Both the position numbers and the translations under genes were made by a program. Under the pieces are notes generated by a model. The model was not told where the DNA came from and searched no databases. It saw only the letters and a list, made by a program, of their open reading frames with translations. Below, in pieces: positions 26,001 through 37,300 of a DNA stretch of 64,000 nt. The stretch is from Paramacrobiotus metropolitanus (taxonomy: Eukaryota > Tardigrada > Eutardigrada > Parachela > Macrobiotidae), in the NCBI RefSeq assembly GCF_019649055.1, contig NW_026570259.1, positions 992,001 to 1,056,000 of the forward strand, read 5' to 3'. Position 1 is the first letter of the stretch. Every line of letters begins with the position of its first letter.

Positions 26001-28067
26001 GCTTGCTGGAAAATTCCATTAAAATCACCAACGAACCGCCAGTAATTCCACCGTTTTGTTTTCCTGTGATAATTCTTACCAGCCAGCTATTTTATTTTCT
26101 TATAGACCGGTATGTTGGCCAATCTGCATAAAGCGCTGGACTACTTCAACCAGGAAACTCTCGAGATGTGCAGCCGCGAAACAGAATTCAAGTGTATCCT
26201 CTTTGCATTATGTTACTTCCACGCTGTGGTGGCAGAGAGACGGAAATTCGGTCCACAGGGATGGAATCGGTAAGCGCTGGTGGTGCTACGATGTCACACA
26301 TTTGTGTCAGATTATGCGCATTACAGGTCGTATCCGTTCAATGCTGGTGACTTAGTGATTAGTTCTAATGTGCTGTTCAACTATCTCGAGAACAATGCCA
26401 AAGTACCATGGACTGATCTGCGGTACCTGTTTGGAGAGATCATGTACGGCGGACACATTACCGATGACTGGGATCGTCGGCTCTGTCGGGCGTACTTGGA
26501 AGAGTTTCTTAAACCGGAAATGGTATTCATAACATTATCGTACTATTGAATAGCAATAGTTGGTGATAAGATTCGTGCTATTAGATTGACGGTGATTTTT
26601 ACCTTGCCCCCGGATTCCGCCTGCCGCCGCCCACTGATTATAAAGCCTACCATGCCTATATTGACGAATCCCTACCCAACGAATCTCCGTACCTGTATGG
26701 TCTCCATCCCAACGCCGAAATCGGCTTCTTAACAGCGACATCCGAGAATCTCTTCCGCACTGTCCTGGAAATGCAGCCACGCGACACCAGTGAAGGAGGT
26801 GGCGCGGGTGGTTCACGCGATGAGAAACTGAACGCCACCATCGAGTCGATACTGTCGAAACTCAGCCCGCCGTTCAGCATTGTCGATTTGTACGCGAAAG
26901 CGGAGGATCGTACACCGTATACGGTTGTCGCTCTGCAGGAGTGTGAGCGGATGAACACCTTGACACAAGAAATGAAACGCTCTCTGAAGGAACTGAAGCT
27001 CGGTCTGAAAGGCGAACTCACGATTTCGGCCGCGATGGATGAACTGTCAGGAGCGCTGTTTCTGGATCAGATACCACAAGCGTGGGCTAAATTTGCGTAT
27101 CCGTCGTTGCGACCGCTGTCGTCGTGGTCTGTTGATTTGCAGAACCGCGTTAAAGAACTTGAACGTAAGGTTAAAAGGCATACAGAACTTTGCGCGCACG
27201 GCTCTTTTTTTTAGCCGTAACAACAATATCGATAGACCGATTTTAAAACGAATTGTTATGAGAAGCATTCGATCTTCGTCAAAAGACTGCAAGTCACAGA
27301 AGTACCAGTGCTTGCTGATTTTATTTTTCATCTGCTACCATTTAGGCAATTATTTGGTCATCAGTTGAAATCGTTCGGTCGGTCTGCCCTTGGTACCTAA
27401 TTTTTAGTTCTCAGTTCTGTACAATGTTTGTTCTTCGATAGAATGGACGACCGACTTCAAAGTTCCCTGCTCGGTGTGGCTAGGCGGCCTGTTCAATCCG
27501 CAGTCTTTCCTGACAGCCATCATGCAGGTGACGGCCCGCAAAAACGAATGGCCGCTGGATCGGATGACGCTGCAGATTGAAATCACCAAAAAGCAGAAGG
27601 ACGAGTGTCAGTATTCCACACGTGATGGTTCGTACATTCATGGTCTGTACATGGAAGGGGCCCGGTGGGATATGCAAATGGGTTCGATTACCGATTCGAA
27701 AATGAAGGAACTCTTTTGTCCCATGCCGGTGATTTTTGTCAAGGCTATCCCGGCTGACAAAGAAGATTCCCGGTCCATGTACGACTGTCCGGTGTACAAA
27801 ATTAAAACGCGTGGACCAGACTACGTTGTGGCGTTCAAAATCAAGGTAACAAACATTATTAATATTACTAACAAACATTGTTAATATTGCGTTATGTATA
27901 ACTGCAATATGACGTTTGCTCCAAACGTGAGCCGTACCAGGATTTCAGACGCTTACGGGAACGGTAGTGGAAACGTTCTAATGCTGACTTGATTTACTTG
28001 ATTGCAGGCAAAAGATCGCGCAACGAAGTGGATTTTAGCGGGCGTGGCGTTGCTGTTGGAAGTGTGA
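8063..28067 (+). CDS. Axonemal outer-arm dynein heavy chain, beta type (DNAH9/11/17 group)
   Basis: This is a microtubule motor subunit of outer dynein arms in motile cilia or sperm flagella, spread over about 45 exons with mostly 50-90-nt introns. Exon 1 (from ATG 8063) matches the group's N terminus ([11 protein letters not shown]). The tail and linker follow to about 17000. P-loops: AAA1 GPAGTGKT at 17196-17219, AAA2 GNAGTGKT at 18444-18467, AAA3 GPAGSGKS at 19751-19774, AAA4 GVGGSGKQ at 21343-21366. Walker B motifs include GCFDEFNR (AAA1), VLDGDID (AAA2) and FIDDMNMPE (AAA3). The stalk coiled coil and microtubule-binding tip lie at about 22200-23250. AAA5, AAA6 and the C-terminal domain end in [12 protein letters not shown]. 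Diagnostic stretches such as [10 protein letters not shown] and HTKLANPHY agree with beta-type outer-arm chains. Two oddities: a one-base frame break near 21165, and a tail segment of a few dozen residues not found between exon 1 and about 9283. Confidence 0.96.
9026..9093. repeat. 68-bp near-perfect palindrome
   Basis: The left arm 9026-9059 and right arm 9060-9093 are 34 nt each, reverse complements with no spacer and one mismatch (A in ATTTTATG against C in CACAAAAT). The arms begin TCGCTTCGTGCTGAAGCACA and meet at GAAACAAT/ATTGTTTC. It lies in the first dynein intron. It could be a small inverted-repeat element or an RNA hairpin. Confidence 0.9.
9093..9110. repeat. 18-bp perfect palindrome
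   Basis: AGCTGTATTAATACAGCT reads the same on both strands. It directly abuts the larger palindrome at 9026-9093, making a compound inverted-repeat cluster. Confidence 0.9.
20230..20249. repeat. 20-bp perfect palindrome in dynein intron
   Basis: TTGGTCTAGATCTAGACCAA is a perfect inverted repeat within one of the longer introns of the dynein gene, between the exon ending ITPRLQ and the exon starting [10 protein letters not shown]. No function can be assigned. Confidence 0.85.
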
Positions 28068-29144
28068 TCTAGGCTAAACCTGTGAATCTAGAGTTTTATT
28101 TCAGAAATTATATTTATGCTGTGTCCAGATATTTGAAACCAAAAAGTTATTTGACCCATAAAGCTTCACCCGGTGTTCTGCTCGACGCTGTACGCAAAAG
28201 TGTGTACAAACATGTTCCAAAGTGTAGCATTTTTCAATGACAACTGTGTGGTTTGAAAAATAATGAATCATAATGATAATACTCGTAATTATGATTTGTT
28301 TGAGTAGAATATGTTTAGGACCTTCATGCAAATGCATGATGATTCCGTCGTATCGCGATCTCCATCCGACTGCCAGCCGAAAAGGAGAATTAACACTTAA
28401 CGTACCACAAAAACAAACGAAATGCCATAATATTATCGTCTGGTCGTTATCAGTACGCCGTTTCTGCGGGCTTCCTAATGAGTGAAATGCATGGTCTACC
28501 GCTGGTAATACGGCTATTAAAGCGCATTGGTTGACTAATAGCTAGTAATAATTATTAGCAACTCGTACTTACTAGTTTGTCATAATTATTATTTTATTGT
28601 TTAATAATGCAACAAAGTCGCTGAACAAAAAATGGTAAATCCGGTAAAAAACACCAGGACAAATATGAAGTTTGTGATTTCCCAACGTTTTACATTTCCA
28701 AAATTAATAAAATCCTAAAATTTAAGAACAAATTAACTAAATTTGCTAGTTACTCTCATCGAAATCCTGTTAGTTGTCCGTGCAACGGAAGTCGCAACTC
28801 AAGACCGAGCTAATGCGAGACGGAATGCAGGACAACAAGCTCGGCGTTGGCTGTCTATTGCTTCGGGTGTTCTTTAGATATTATAAAGGTCACAAAAAGG
28901 AAACACAAGACAAGTCCAACTCCGATTTTGATTGAAGATGCTCCGTCGCAGCCTCGGGAACCCGGTGCAGGGAATTCTGCAAACACAAAGCACCAATAAT
29001 TCAGAGGTGATGCAAATTCAATGATTCTGTTTCAGCGTAAGCTAGTGCAAAGAGCGGATTCGCAAGCAATAGAGACAATTAAAGAATAAAAGGAGCAAGT
29101 CAAGTTTGATTTAGAACATCAAATAATGCTGTACGACAAACAAA
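28068..29144. other. Intergenic region between convergent genes
   Basis: About 1.1 kb lie between the dynein stop codon and the 3' end of a minus-strand Ly6-type gene. The region is AT-rich. No coding frame with family similarity, RNA gene or transposon was recognised. An AATAAA occurs near 28706, rather far from the dynein stop. Confidence 0.4.
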
Positions 29145-29577
29145 TTACAAATATAAGCGGATATTGTACTCATGTACTGTACTTTGTAAAGTTGAAACGC
29201 CGTTGCAGTAATCACCGCCTTCCAATCTCCCGCAAATACAAACAGTTTTACCGCCTCCTAAGCCAGGACCACCTTTATAATCACAGCCTGGTTCCTCACT
29301 CCAGTCCTCTACACAGCCTCTTCTCAATGGGATCCCTGAAAAACTCTTTGTTTTGGGCAAAGAAAACTTCTTGAAGTTTATTTTACCTACCACCAGGATC
29401 GTTGCCCTCAAATTCGGTTTGACATTTGTGCTCTTTTGAGCATGATACGATAGTCATGTTTGCCGCCCGTGCGCACTGGTCGGCACCCTCACATTTTACA
29501 CACATTATCGATAGCACCGGTTCCACCACTATTAGCAAAAAGGAGGTAAGGGCGGAAATAATCCCGCCCAGAAGCAT
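29145..29577 (-). CDS. Secreted Ly6/three-finger domain protein
   Basis: This is a small extracellular protein of the Ly6/uPAR three-finger fold, a family of secreted or membrane-tethered modulators; no partner can be named. Exon 1 (29577 to about 29393) encodes a signal peptide (ALTSFLLIVVEPVLSIM) followed by CVKCEGADQCARAANMTIVSC, the typical CxxC opening of the fold. A short intron of about 60 nt ends TTTTTCAG. Exon 2 continues IPLRRGCVEDW...GCDYKG and ends with the closing CICGRLEGGDYCNGV, matching the family's terminal C.C....CN pattern. It ends at 29145 without a hydrophobic tail, so a secreted form is more likely than a GPI-anchored one. A second member on the same strand lies at 44269-44778. 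Confidence 0.72.
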
Positions 29578-30412
29578 TGATGATGTTTACAAAGATTTCG
29601 TATCACATCCAGATTTGTTGTGGATAACCATATCTGGATAAAGAGATACAGTACTATTGCGTTTTCATCGCATTGTCAGCTGACTTTCCTTTCTCGTTAA
29701 TACTTTTTCGGTGCTTTCGGAAAGTAGTACTTAATTCTGCGTTGCTATGGAAGCTAGCGCTATCCACGAAACAACCAAATAGCTACGACGAATCGCTCAG
29801 AAAATGAAAACGGCAAGTGGCTGAAGTGAGTAAGTATACAATTTGATAGAAGTCCGGTGACGTATGCTATGTTAAGTCTCAGTAAAAACCAAAACAGCCA
29901 GCGTTAATAGTGGAAAGCGGTGCAATAAATTAGCAGATATGAGAAAAAGGAATTCTTGTTATTTGGCGTGCTCGACTTGGTGTACACAGTACTTGTATAT
30001 TAATTTGTCAAGAGTTACTGTATTTCTGTATTATTTGTATGAAGAGCAAATCCGTTCCAGTTACATACCTTTTCTTTGCTCGTTAAAAATCTATTTGGTC
30101 AACAGTTGAGTCCCTGAAACCGCGCACCCAAAATAATTGTGCACACCGGTTGTGATGTTCTACATTTCGAAGCGACACTATTTTTTTGGTATGAGTTAGT
30201 TTAATGTGTTATTAGTTCTAGTACTTGTCGTCTACCATAACATGGCGGATCCTCATGACCTTTCTAAAAGGGAACTTGCCAATGCCTGACAGTCTCATGA
30301 AAGTGTGCACATCGTGTTCCTATTTGTTTTCAGTTCATTTTCGCCAAGAGTAAATGCCGAAGTGACATGGGCGAGAATTAATAATGTGGGGTTGTGTTAA
30401 CTTGGATTAACC
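29578..30412. promoter_or_regulatory. Shared upstream region of Ly6-type gene and LMBRD2
   Basis: These roughly 835 bp separate two divergently transcribed genes and should contain both promoters. Nothing more specific could be identified by eye. Confidence 0.35.
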
Positions 30413-33400
30413 ATGCAGTATTTTATTCTGGCATGCCTAATACTTTTGGTCTTCGTGATTACTGCAAGTTTACTTTACCAATATGGAAGTTGGCGGAAAC
30501 AGCACATTTGTGTAACTGCAACCGTATTCCTGGCGTGGTACTTTTCATTCCTTATCATCTTTATCATTCCGACTGACGTATCCACCGTAAGTAAAAAAAA
30601 GCTTGCGATTTGATAAGCTCTTATACACATCAATTTCTCCGCTTCATAGACTGTTTACGAGCATTGCGTGAAAAATGCAACTTACCTGATGAATACTACG
30701 GCAGAGGACTATCACATTGATTCCGAATCGAACGCGGATGTCAGTATCACAGGTTTTAAAAATCATTCGTTAAGTCATATTGGCATGCTGAACTGGAATA
30801 TAGCAAAAGACCCAAACGCCCCGCAGTACTTATCGCAGTCCCAGGCAGATTGTCTGCCACCGTGGTCATACTTTAACGGCGACGACCTTCCGCACCTTTG
30901 GCTGGTGCTGTATTGGTCTACGCAAGTGCTCACATGGTGCGTCGATTTACTTGTTCTTATTCACTGGCAGGTTCACCTAATCAAGAGTTACTTTTGGTCA
31001 ACGCAGGTTGGTACTGCCTTTAATGCAAACGTACGCTCTGGCCGGAGAATTCAGTTTCTACGGCAAAATTACCACATCCATTAAAAGAAATGTGATAAGT
31101 TACGGAACGTATACAGCAGTATTTGCCATTCTACTTATCTACGTGGCGATGAAGCCTGGCAAACAGTTGAATTGGTGAGATGAATGTTATTGACTTTCGT
31201 GTATTTATTCCATACAAATATTTCGACATGGGATATAGTGTGCAGGGAAAAGGTGTATACGATAATGACCTCCGCCAGCAACTCTCTGGGCCTTTTTATG
31301 TTAATTCTGCTGCTGGGATATGGATTGGTTGAGTTTCCTAGAAATTTTTGGAAAGCATCAGATCTGGAATACCAGCTGGCGTTTACTCAGTTTAAACTGG
31401 CAAAGGTCAGGGCTGAAAAAGCCGATGCCGAAGAAGAAACGGAAACGGTTCTGGAGGCATGTGCGATCACCTCATCATAAGTTATTTGAAGCTTTGAATA
31501 ATAATTACTAGAATTTAGAAAATGTAGTTACTTTTCTGCTTAGGATATACGGCAAGCCGTCGAAAAGGCTCCAGTGAGCACCCGCTTACGAAAAGATTTG
31601 AATGTCATCGTTGCCAAAGTACGTGATATCCCTGATAGGTAAATGAGATGTAATTAATTATACATACATGGAGATGTAGTTAATTCAATCTGTTGACTTT
31701 TCCACCATTTTTGCTGTGCATAACATCCAATGTTACAACCAGTGTCCTGAAGAATTCCGTCTGCGTGTGCTTAACCCGAACAAAATCGGTCCACCGCCAT
31801 CTAACCGTTTTGTGCGCATTTCGACGACGACACCGGATTTAGTCGTCAACAATGCTCTTCTCGTTTCGCTGCATACGCGTCTAATATCGGCACTGCACAA
31901 GCAGTTTAAAATAACCAGTGTCTGGTATGGCCTACTGGAAAACGGATTCGAGTATGAAGACTGCTTGCATAATTTGTGGAGTCCCGATAAAACCTTCCGG
32001 GCATCCTATCCAATAATTCGTAGCAAATGGATGTCGAAACTCGTAACCCCCAGGATAGGTAAAACTGGAATTTTACAATCCACTAGTTACGTTGAATTTA
32101 CTCTGGGTGTGTATACAGAATGGTTTTGGAAATGTAAAGCGCGACAGTGGACCCTCAAAATATTTTCGGTTTGCCTTTCATGTTGCTCTTTGGTGGTTGT
32201 GTGGTCGGAGTGCACCTTTTTTGTTCAGGAGCCGGTACTGTCCACTTTTGCCATTTTAGTTAAAGTGGCAGCAAGCCATAAAACTTATGTGAATGTAGAG
32301 GTAAGTCGAGTTTTGTGACACTATTTCATTACGTAATATGTTCTTTCAGTTGTAAACTCGTTTTAAGAACTTCAGCTTCAGTTATTTTTGTTTCAGTTGG
32401 TCTCGTTTTGTATTATCGCCTACATGTCGGTATGTGCATATTACACGGTTTTCCATATTCGGATCTTCGATTACTACAATCTGTCACTTCGTCATCAAAC
32501 CGATGAGAATTCTCTGATTTTCTGTGGAATGTAAGTCTTATAAAATATCAAACGGTTCACTTGTAAGCGAATAACTGAGTTTTCCGAATCTGATGAATCG
32601 ATCCACCCATCAGCTGATTTTTTTGTTCAGTTTGCTGTGCCGCCTAACGCCGCCTCTATGCTTGAATTTTCTTGGCTTGATTCATATGGACAGCCACATC
32701 ATTCCGACAAGAACAGCCGAAACCGCCTTTACCAGAGTACTTAACTAATCGTAAAAAAATTCATTAAAATTTCATTACAGCAGATGAATGTTGCACAATA
32801 CTTATAAACTGATGTGTGTATACCGCGAAAATATTTTTATATTTTAGAAGTAGTCATCGAGCTTCGTTTTGCAGATTATGGGCCACATGACGCTCCTGCC
32901 CATCATTAGCCGTGGATTGAATATTTACTTCCCTATTTTTGTGGTCTTATTGTGTGGGTGCACGTTTCTCCGCTTGGAACGGAAGCTGTTGAACTTTTTT
33001 GGATATCAGCAGTACACATCCGTTGGAAAAATGACAACGTACTTTATTCTGGAAGGCAGGAAAATTATGGAAGCCGGTAAGTTATTCCTGCAATACGATG
33101 TTTTAATTATAAGTGGTGTATATACAAAGTATTACGCCGTTATCATCAGCAGTGCTGCTGAAATCTGCCTTATTCAACAACCATAGCGATTGCCTCATAC
33201 TAAAGCAGCTGTAATACTATTCACGGTACAATTTTTTAAATTGTTTTCTCAGTGAGGAGCGACAGGCGAGTAACTCAGAAACTGGAAGAAACTCGCGCAG
33301 TACGCGATGAACTGTTGCAGCTTGTGAATAACACCTCAAATTTTGGACATATCAGCAACGAAGAGTCCGAAACGGAAATGGACAAGATATTTCTGGAACG

Positions 33401-33425
33401 AGACAAACCATTAGTTGTCGCATAA
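30413..33425 (+). CDS. LMBRD2: LMBR1 domain-containing protein 2 (LMBRD2)
   Basis: LMBRD2 is a polytopic membrane protein related to lipocalin-receptor-like LMBR1 proteins and has been linked to GPCR signalling in animals. Eleven exons could be joined in frame: 30413-30586, 30650-30936, 31007-31174, 31246-31456, 31544-31618, 31743-32058, 32119-32300, 32397-32530, about 32631-32737, 32875-33076 and 33253-33425. They give roughly 675 residues against about 695 in human. Conserved blocks include [17 protein letters not shown] in the first helices, [45 protein letters not shown] and the last helical block [13 protein letters not shown]. Most introns are 60-90 nt. One intron (31457-31543) needs a GC donor to keep phase and the conserved frame. 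AATAAA at 33467-33472 is a likely polyadenylation signal. Confidence 0.93.
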
Positions 33426-33466
33426 TTGCTTTTTCGGTAAAATATTAAAGAAAGCTTTCTGCCAGA

Positions 33467-33472
33467 AATAAA
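33467..33472 (+). terminator. Polyadenylation signal of LMBRD2
   Basis: AATAAA about 40 bp after the LMBRD2 stop codon, at the expected distance for a compact 3' UTR. Confidence 0.65.
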
Positions 33473-34326
33473 GTGCGTTTACTTCAAAGTTCATTAGTGT
33501 TACACGTGTATGTTACATTTTCCTGGTCCTAAATTCTTAGCTGAGGTGAAATCCTCATAAAATGGTTACGCAGTGCGAAACAAATTCTTCGCTTTGATTG
33601 TCTGTCCCAAGGGTTTCAGAAAAGTTGCGCTGTTATTATATTGTATTTAAAATAGTTAATCCTCGAAGAAAATTTCCATTTCGTAGAAATTATAGCAGTC
33701 AGTCGTTTGCAAATATTATATTTTTACAGATAGCACAAAAAGGCGTTCTGCAAGAAACTATGTAACTTTATAATAAAAAAATGTTCACTGAGTACTACAA
33801 GAATTTATTACAGTAATTCTAACTAGCGCAAGCGTAGGTACAGTATGCAGGTACGCCATTGTATTTGTTGTACCGTTACGTACAGCAGCGCCTGTAACAT
33901 TTATGTATTGCACCAGGCCGTATAAATGCACCCGCGGAGCCATTTGCATAATAATTTTTAGAAGCAGCCCATCCAGAAACAAGAGCATAAAATAATGTCA
34001 GCGGGAAAAATAACACGCGTGGGCTTGGGCCATTAGACAAACTATTGGTTGTGCATTATACAGCGACGTACACACATTCGGAGCTTGTATACTGCCTACA
34101 TTTATTTCACTTTGAAGAAATTTATATACTGTGAAGTAGCAATATCTACCCTAGATTTGTATGAAGTCCGTCACAGTATAAAAACATGTTTGTTCCAAAC
34201 CAAAATAATTGGGTTTTGCCATCCCTGAGCGTATTTACTTGTATAACCGCAATTTCTCGATGCATCCTGCTGTTGCACTGCTTCGCAAACGTACGGAAAT
34301 GGGAATACACAAAGCTGTTATGACGG
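33473..34326. other. Intergenic region upstream of the EF-hand/WD40 gene
   Basis: About 850 bp with no supported coding frame, repeat or RNA gene. Short open frames on either strand have no family similarity. The promoter of the downstream gene presumably lies in the right part. Confidence 0.35.
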
Positions 34327-37300
34327 ATGAATGATAATTTCAGTGATGTATTTCAACTACTTATCTCGCGCTTTTTCCCGTCCATCGCTCTTTTATGGAG
34401 TTTTGAGTTAGATCAAGCCCTTACAATGTTCAATGTCTTGGACCGTCTTCGCACGCTCAGGAGCGAGGAACCTTTGAAATATCAACGCATTTGCAGCAGG
34501 TTGCTAGAAATCCAAGGAACTGGTCAAACGCGAGATATCAATGACGAGGGAAGTAGCAGAGACCACATCGAGCGAACTATCGAGATCAGGAAAGCCACAG
34601 ACGATTTCTTCTCTCGCTTGGCTACTATCGATCGTACAAATGAGCATTTCTGGAAAACAATTGGAAATCGCTGGTACGGTCAAGCCGAAGAGAGCGATCT
34701 TCCGCAATCCGAACATTCCATTAGCAGAAAAGGCAAAGCGAAACGACGCAGAGGTCAAGAGCAGCTAATCAGAAGCATTCTTCTATCTACGCATCCACCA
34801 GAAACCCTGCGACTTATTCTCGAGCACAACCATCCGCAGCGTGTCCTAAAGAAGCTGCTGCTGAACCGCAATAAACGTTCCGTGTTATATGGCATACGCA
34901 TGAAATACGGACTGCCGCTACCCGCATATCTGATTCCAAAGCAGGAATTCCAGACTCGTGGAAATATACAAACGAGTGCCTCAGACGAGGACAGGGTGCG
35001 CATACGAAAAAGGCAGAGGAAAAGTAGGCAGTCATCTTCCAGCGAAGGGCGGCGGCGCTCGTCTGTCGTAGAAGAACTACTCACTATCGCTCCTGATCCA
35101 CCTGCATCGGTTTCAATGCAGCAGTTAACCGAAGAATTATACTATCCTAATAAAGACCGGAAAAGGCGCAGAAGCAGCCGTGGAAGGTATGGATTGACGG
35201 AATCTCATTCAGCTGGCAATATTTTTTAACGGGTGTCTCTTTACAGAAGACACTCTCGTGGCGGTAGATATTCTGCTGAAAGGAACGTCAGTGATGAAAA
35301 TGAACCATCGGAGAATGATGTTCTTAATCCATTTGGACTGAACGATGATTTTCTCCCCGATGTATCGGAAACGATTAGTGAGGATAACGGAAAAAATCAA
35401 CTCAGTAAATCCAAAAGTGCCGCTGATACACTAAAAGTGGATTTTGAGAATCAGGACATGCCGGCACAAGGTCGCACGTCTTCGACCGCAGTGCTCGAGG
35501 ATACCAGCGGAGGCATGGATCAGTACCGATTGCAGCGGCTGAAGATAATTTTTGAGGAATCCGACACGGACGACGAACCAGGGTTGGACATCAATGAATT
35601 CAAGCAGGCTATGAAGAAGATCATTGGGGAGAGTGTGCCCGAAAGGGAAATTGAACTAATCTTCATGAAAGTGGATGCTAACTGTGATGGAAATGTGGAT
35701 TGGAATGAGTTTTTAGAATACACATTGCGCGAATTCCAGGAAAGGGACCTCATGACACAGTTAACAAGAGACGCGTTCTTCGAAAAGCATCCTACGGTCA
35801 TTCCGGGTTCTAGAAATCAGCGGGAGATAAGGGCCGTCGTTTACGCGTCACCACACGGCACTAGCAGAGCAGCCAGGGACTTGGGGAACGGGCGGTACTT
35901 TTCCATGAATCGGTAAGTGTATTTTTTAGAGAAATATTATTGCAAAACGTGTATGTCTGTGACCGGCAAACATTACCCCTAGTCTTATACGAAATATTTA
36001 TTATCGCGGTTCGACAATAATGTTTCCCATACCAACATTTAATATGCCACCCTGGCAAAACTGCCTCCATTCTTTTTTTGGATTTTTGAATTTATAAACG
36101 TGTTGGTAACACTGATAGCTTTAAAAGGTCACGAATTCACCAGGAAATTTTACCGAGAAATTTTATCGATTTATGCACAGGGTGTGTACTTCAAACTTAT
36201 TTATTGTATCCCAGTTTATAATTATTGTATCGTATTACTCGTACTTATTGTATCCCGGTTTTTAAAGGGAAGGTGAGGTCATCTGCTGGTCCACTGAATT
36301 CAAAAAAATCGCAAGACACGATTTAATTCCGGACATTCGAGGCCGCAATGTGTATATACGAGCCAATGATATGTGCGTTATGCCGGAAATCAAAACACTG
36401 GTGGTCAGTAAGCATAGCAAAATAGCTAGTCTTGTGTACCAGCATAGTAGCGCTCCTATTAAAGCCAGTCTTGAACTGCAGGTCTTACCACCGGCGACGT
36501 GGAATTTTACGCATACGATGATAACAAGCTTGAACTTTATTTTCGCATCAGCAGCCTGAAGAGTCCAGTGCTATGTATGCATTACCATTACCAGGAAAAT
36601 GACAGTCTGCTTCTGCTTGGTGATCAAGCCGGCATGGTCAGCGCTATACGATTTCGTAATTTGTTTTATGATGGTCTATGGGGAAGTCTGCAGCTACGGC
36701 ACTCACACGATCCAAGAGTTACCTGGGATTTCCTAGTAAAGAAAGGCAAAGCGTACCATATTAAAGGGCAGTTTGGTAAAGACTGGATTAGTCAAGTTCG
36801 ATTCTTTTCTGGATTGAACGCGGTATTCTTAATCACGGTGAGATTACGCTTGAGTTTACCTAAATTTGTTTTCTTGAAGGTTGTCGCATGCAGTGAAGAT
36901 CCGCAATATTCAATGGCGGTCATCCCGCTCGGCAAGCAGCGTGAGCCAACTTATTTCAGTCAGAAATACGGATTTAGCTGCTTCGATTACAGGTTCGTGC
37001 AGCCGTTACAAGATCAGAACACTTTAGCATTGTAAAAGGGCGGTTACAAAGTTATAATGCACCACGGAAAACTGTAGTGATTTTCTGAATGTAATCGCCA
37101 CCGGCTCGAAGAATCGCTCGGTGCAAGTATGGAATCCGGATAATCCTCTGACTTCCACTATGCATTTTGACGGGCACGAAGCGGGTGTCGACAAAGTTGT
37201 TGTTTGCCGAGATGCGGATTTCCTCGTGGCAATCAGCCTTGATTCTAACCAAACCGTCAAAGTGTGGGATTTTAAGGATCAATCCTGTCTACAAACATTC

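Noticed and set aside
29126-29374. Plus-strand open frame over the Ly6-type gene
   Set aside because: It is the antisense of the cysteine-patterned minus-strand exons and has no domain of its own.
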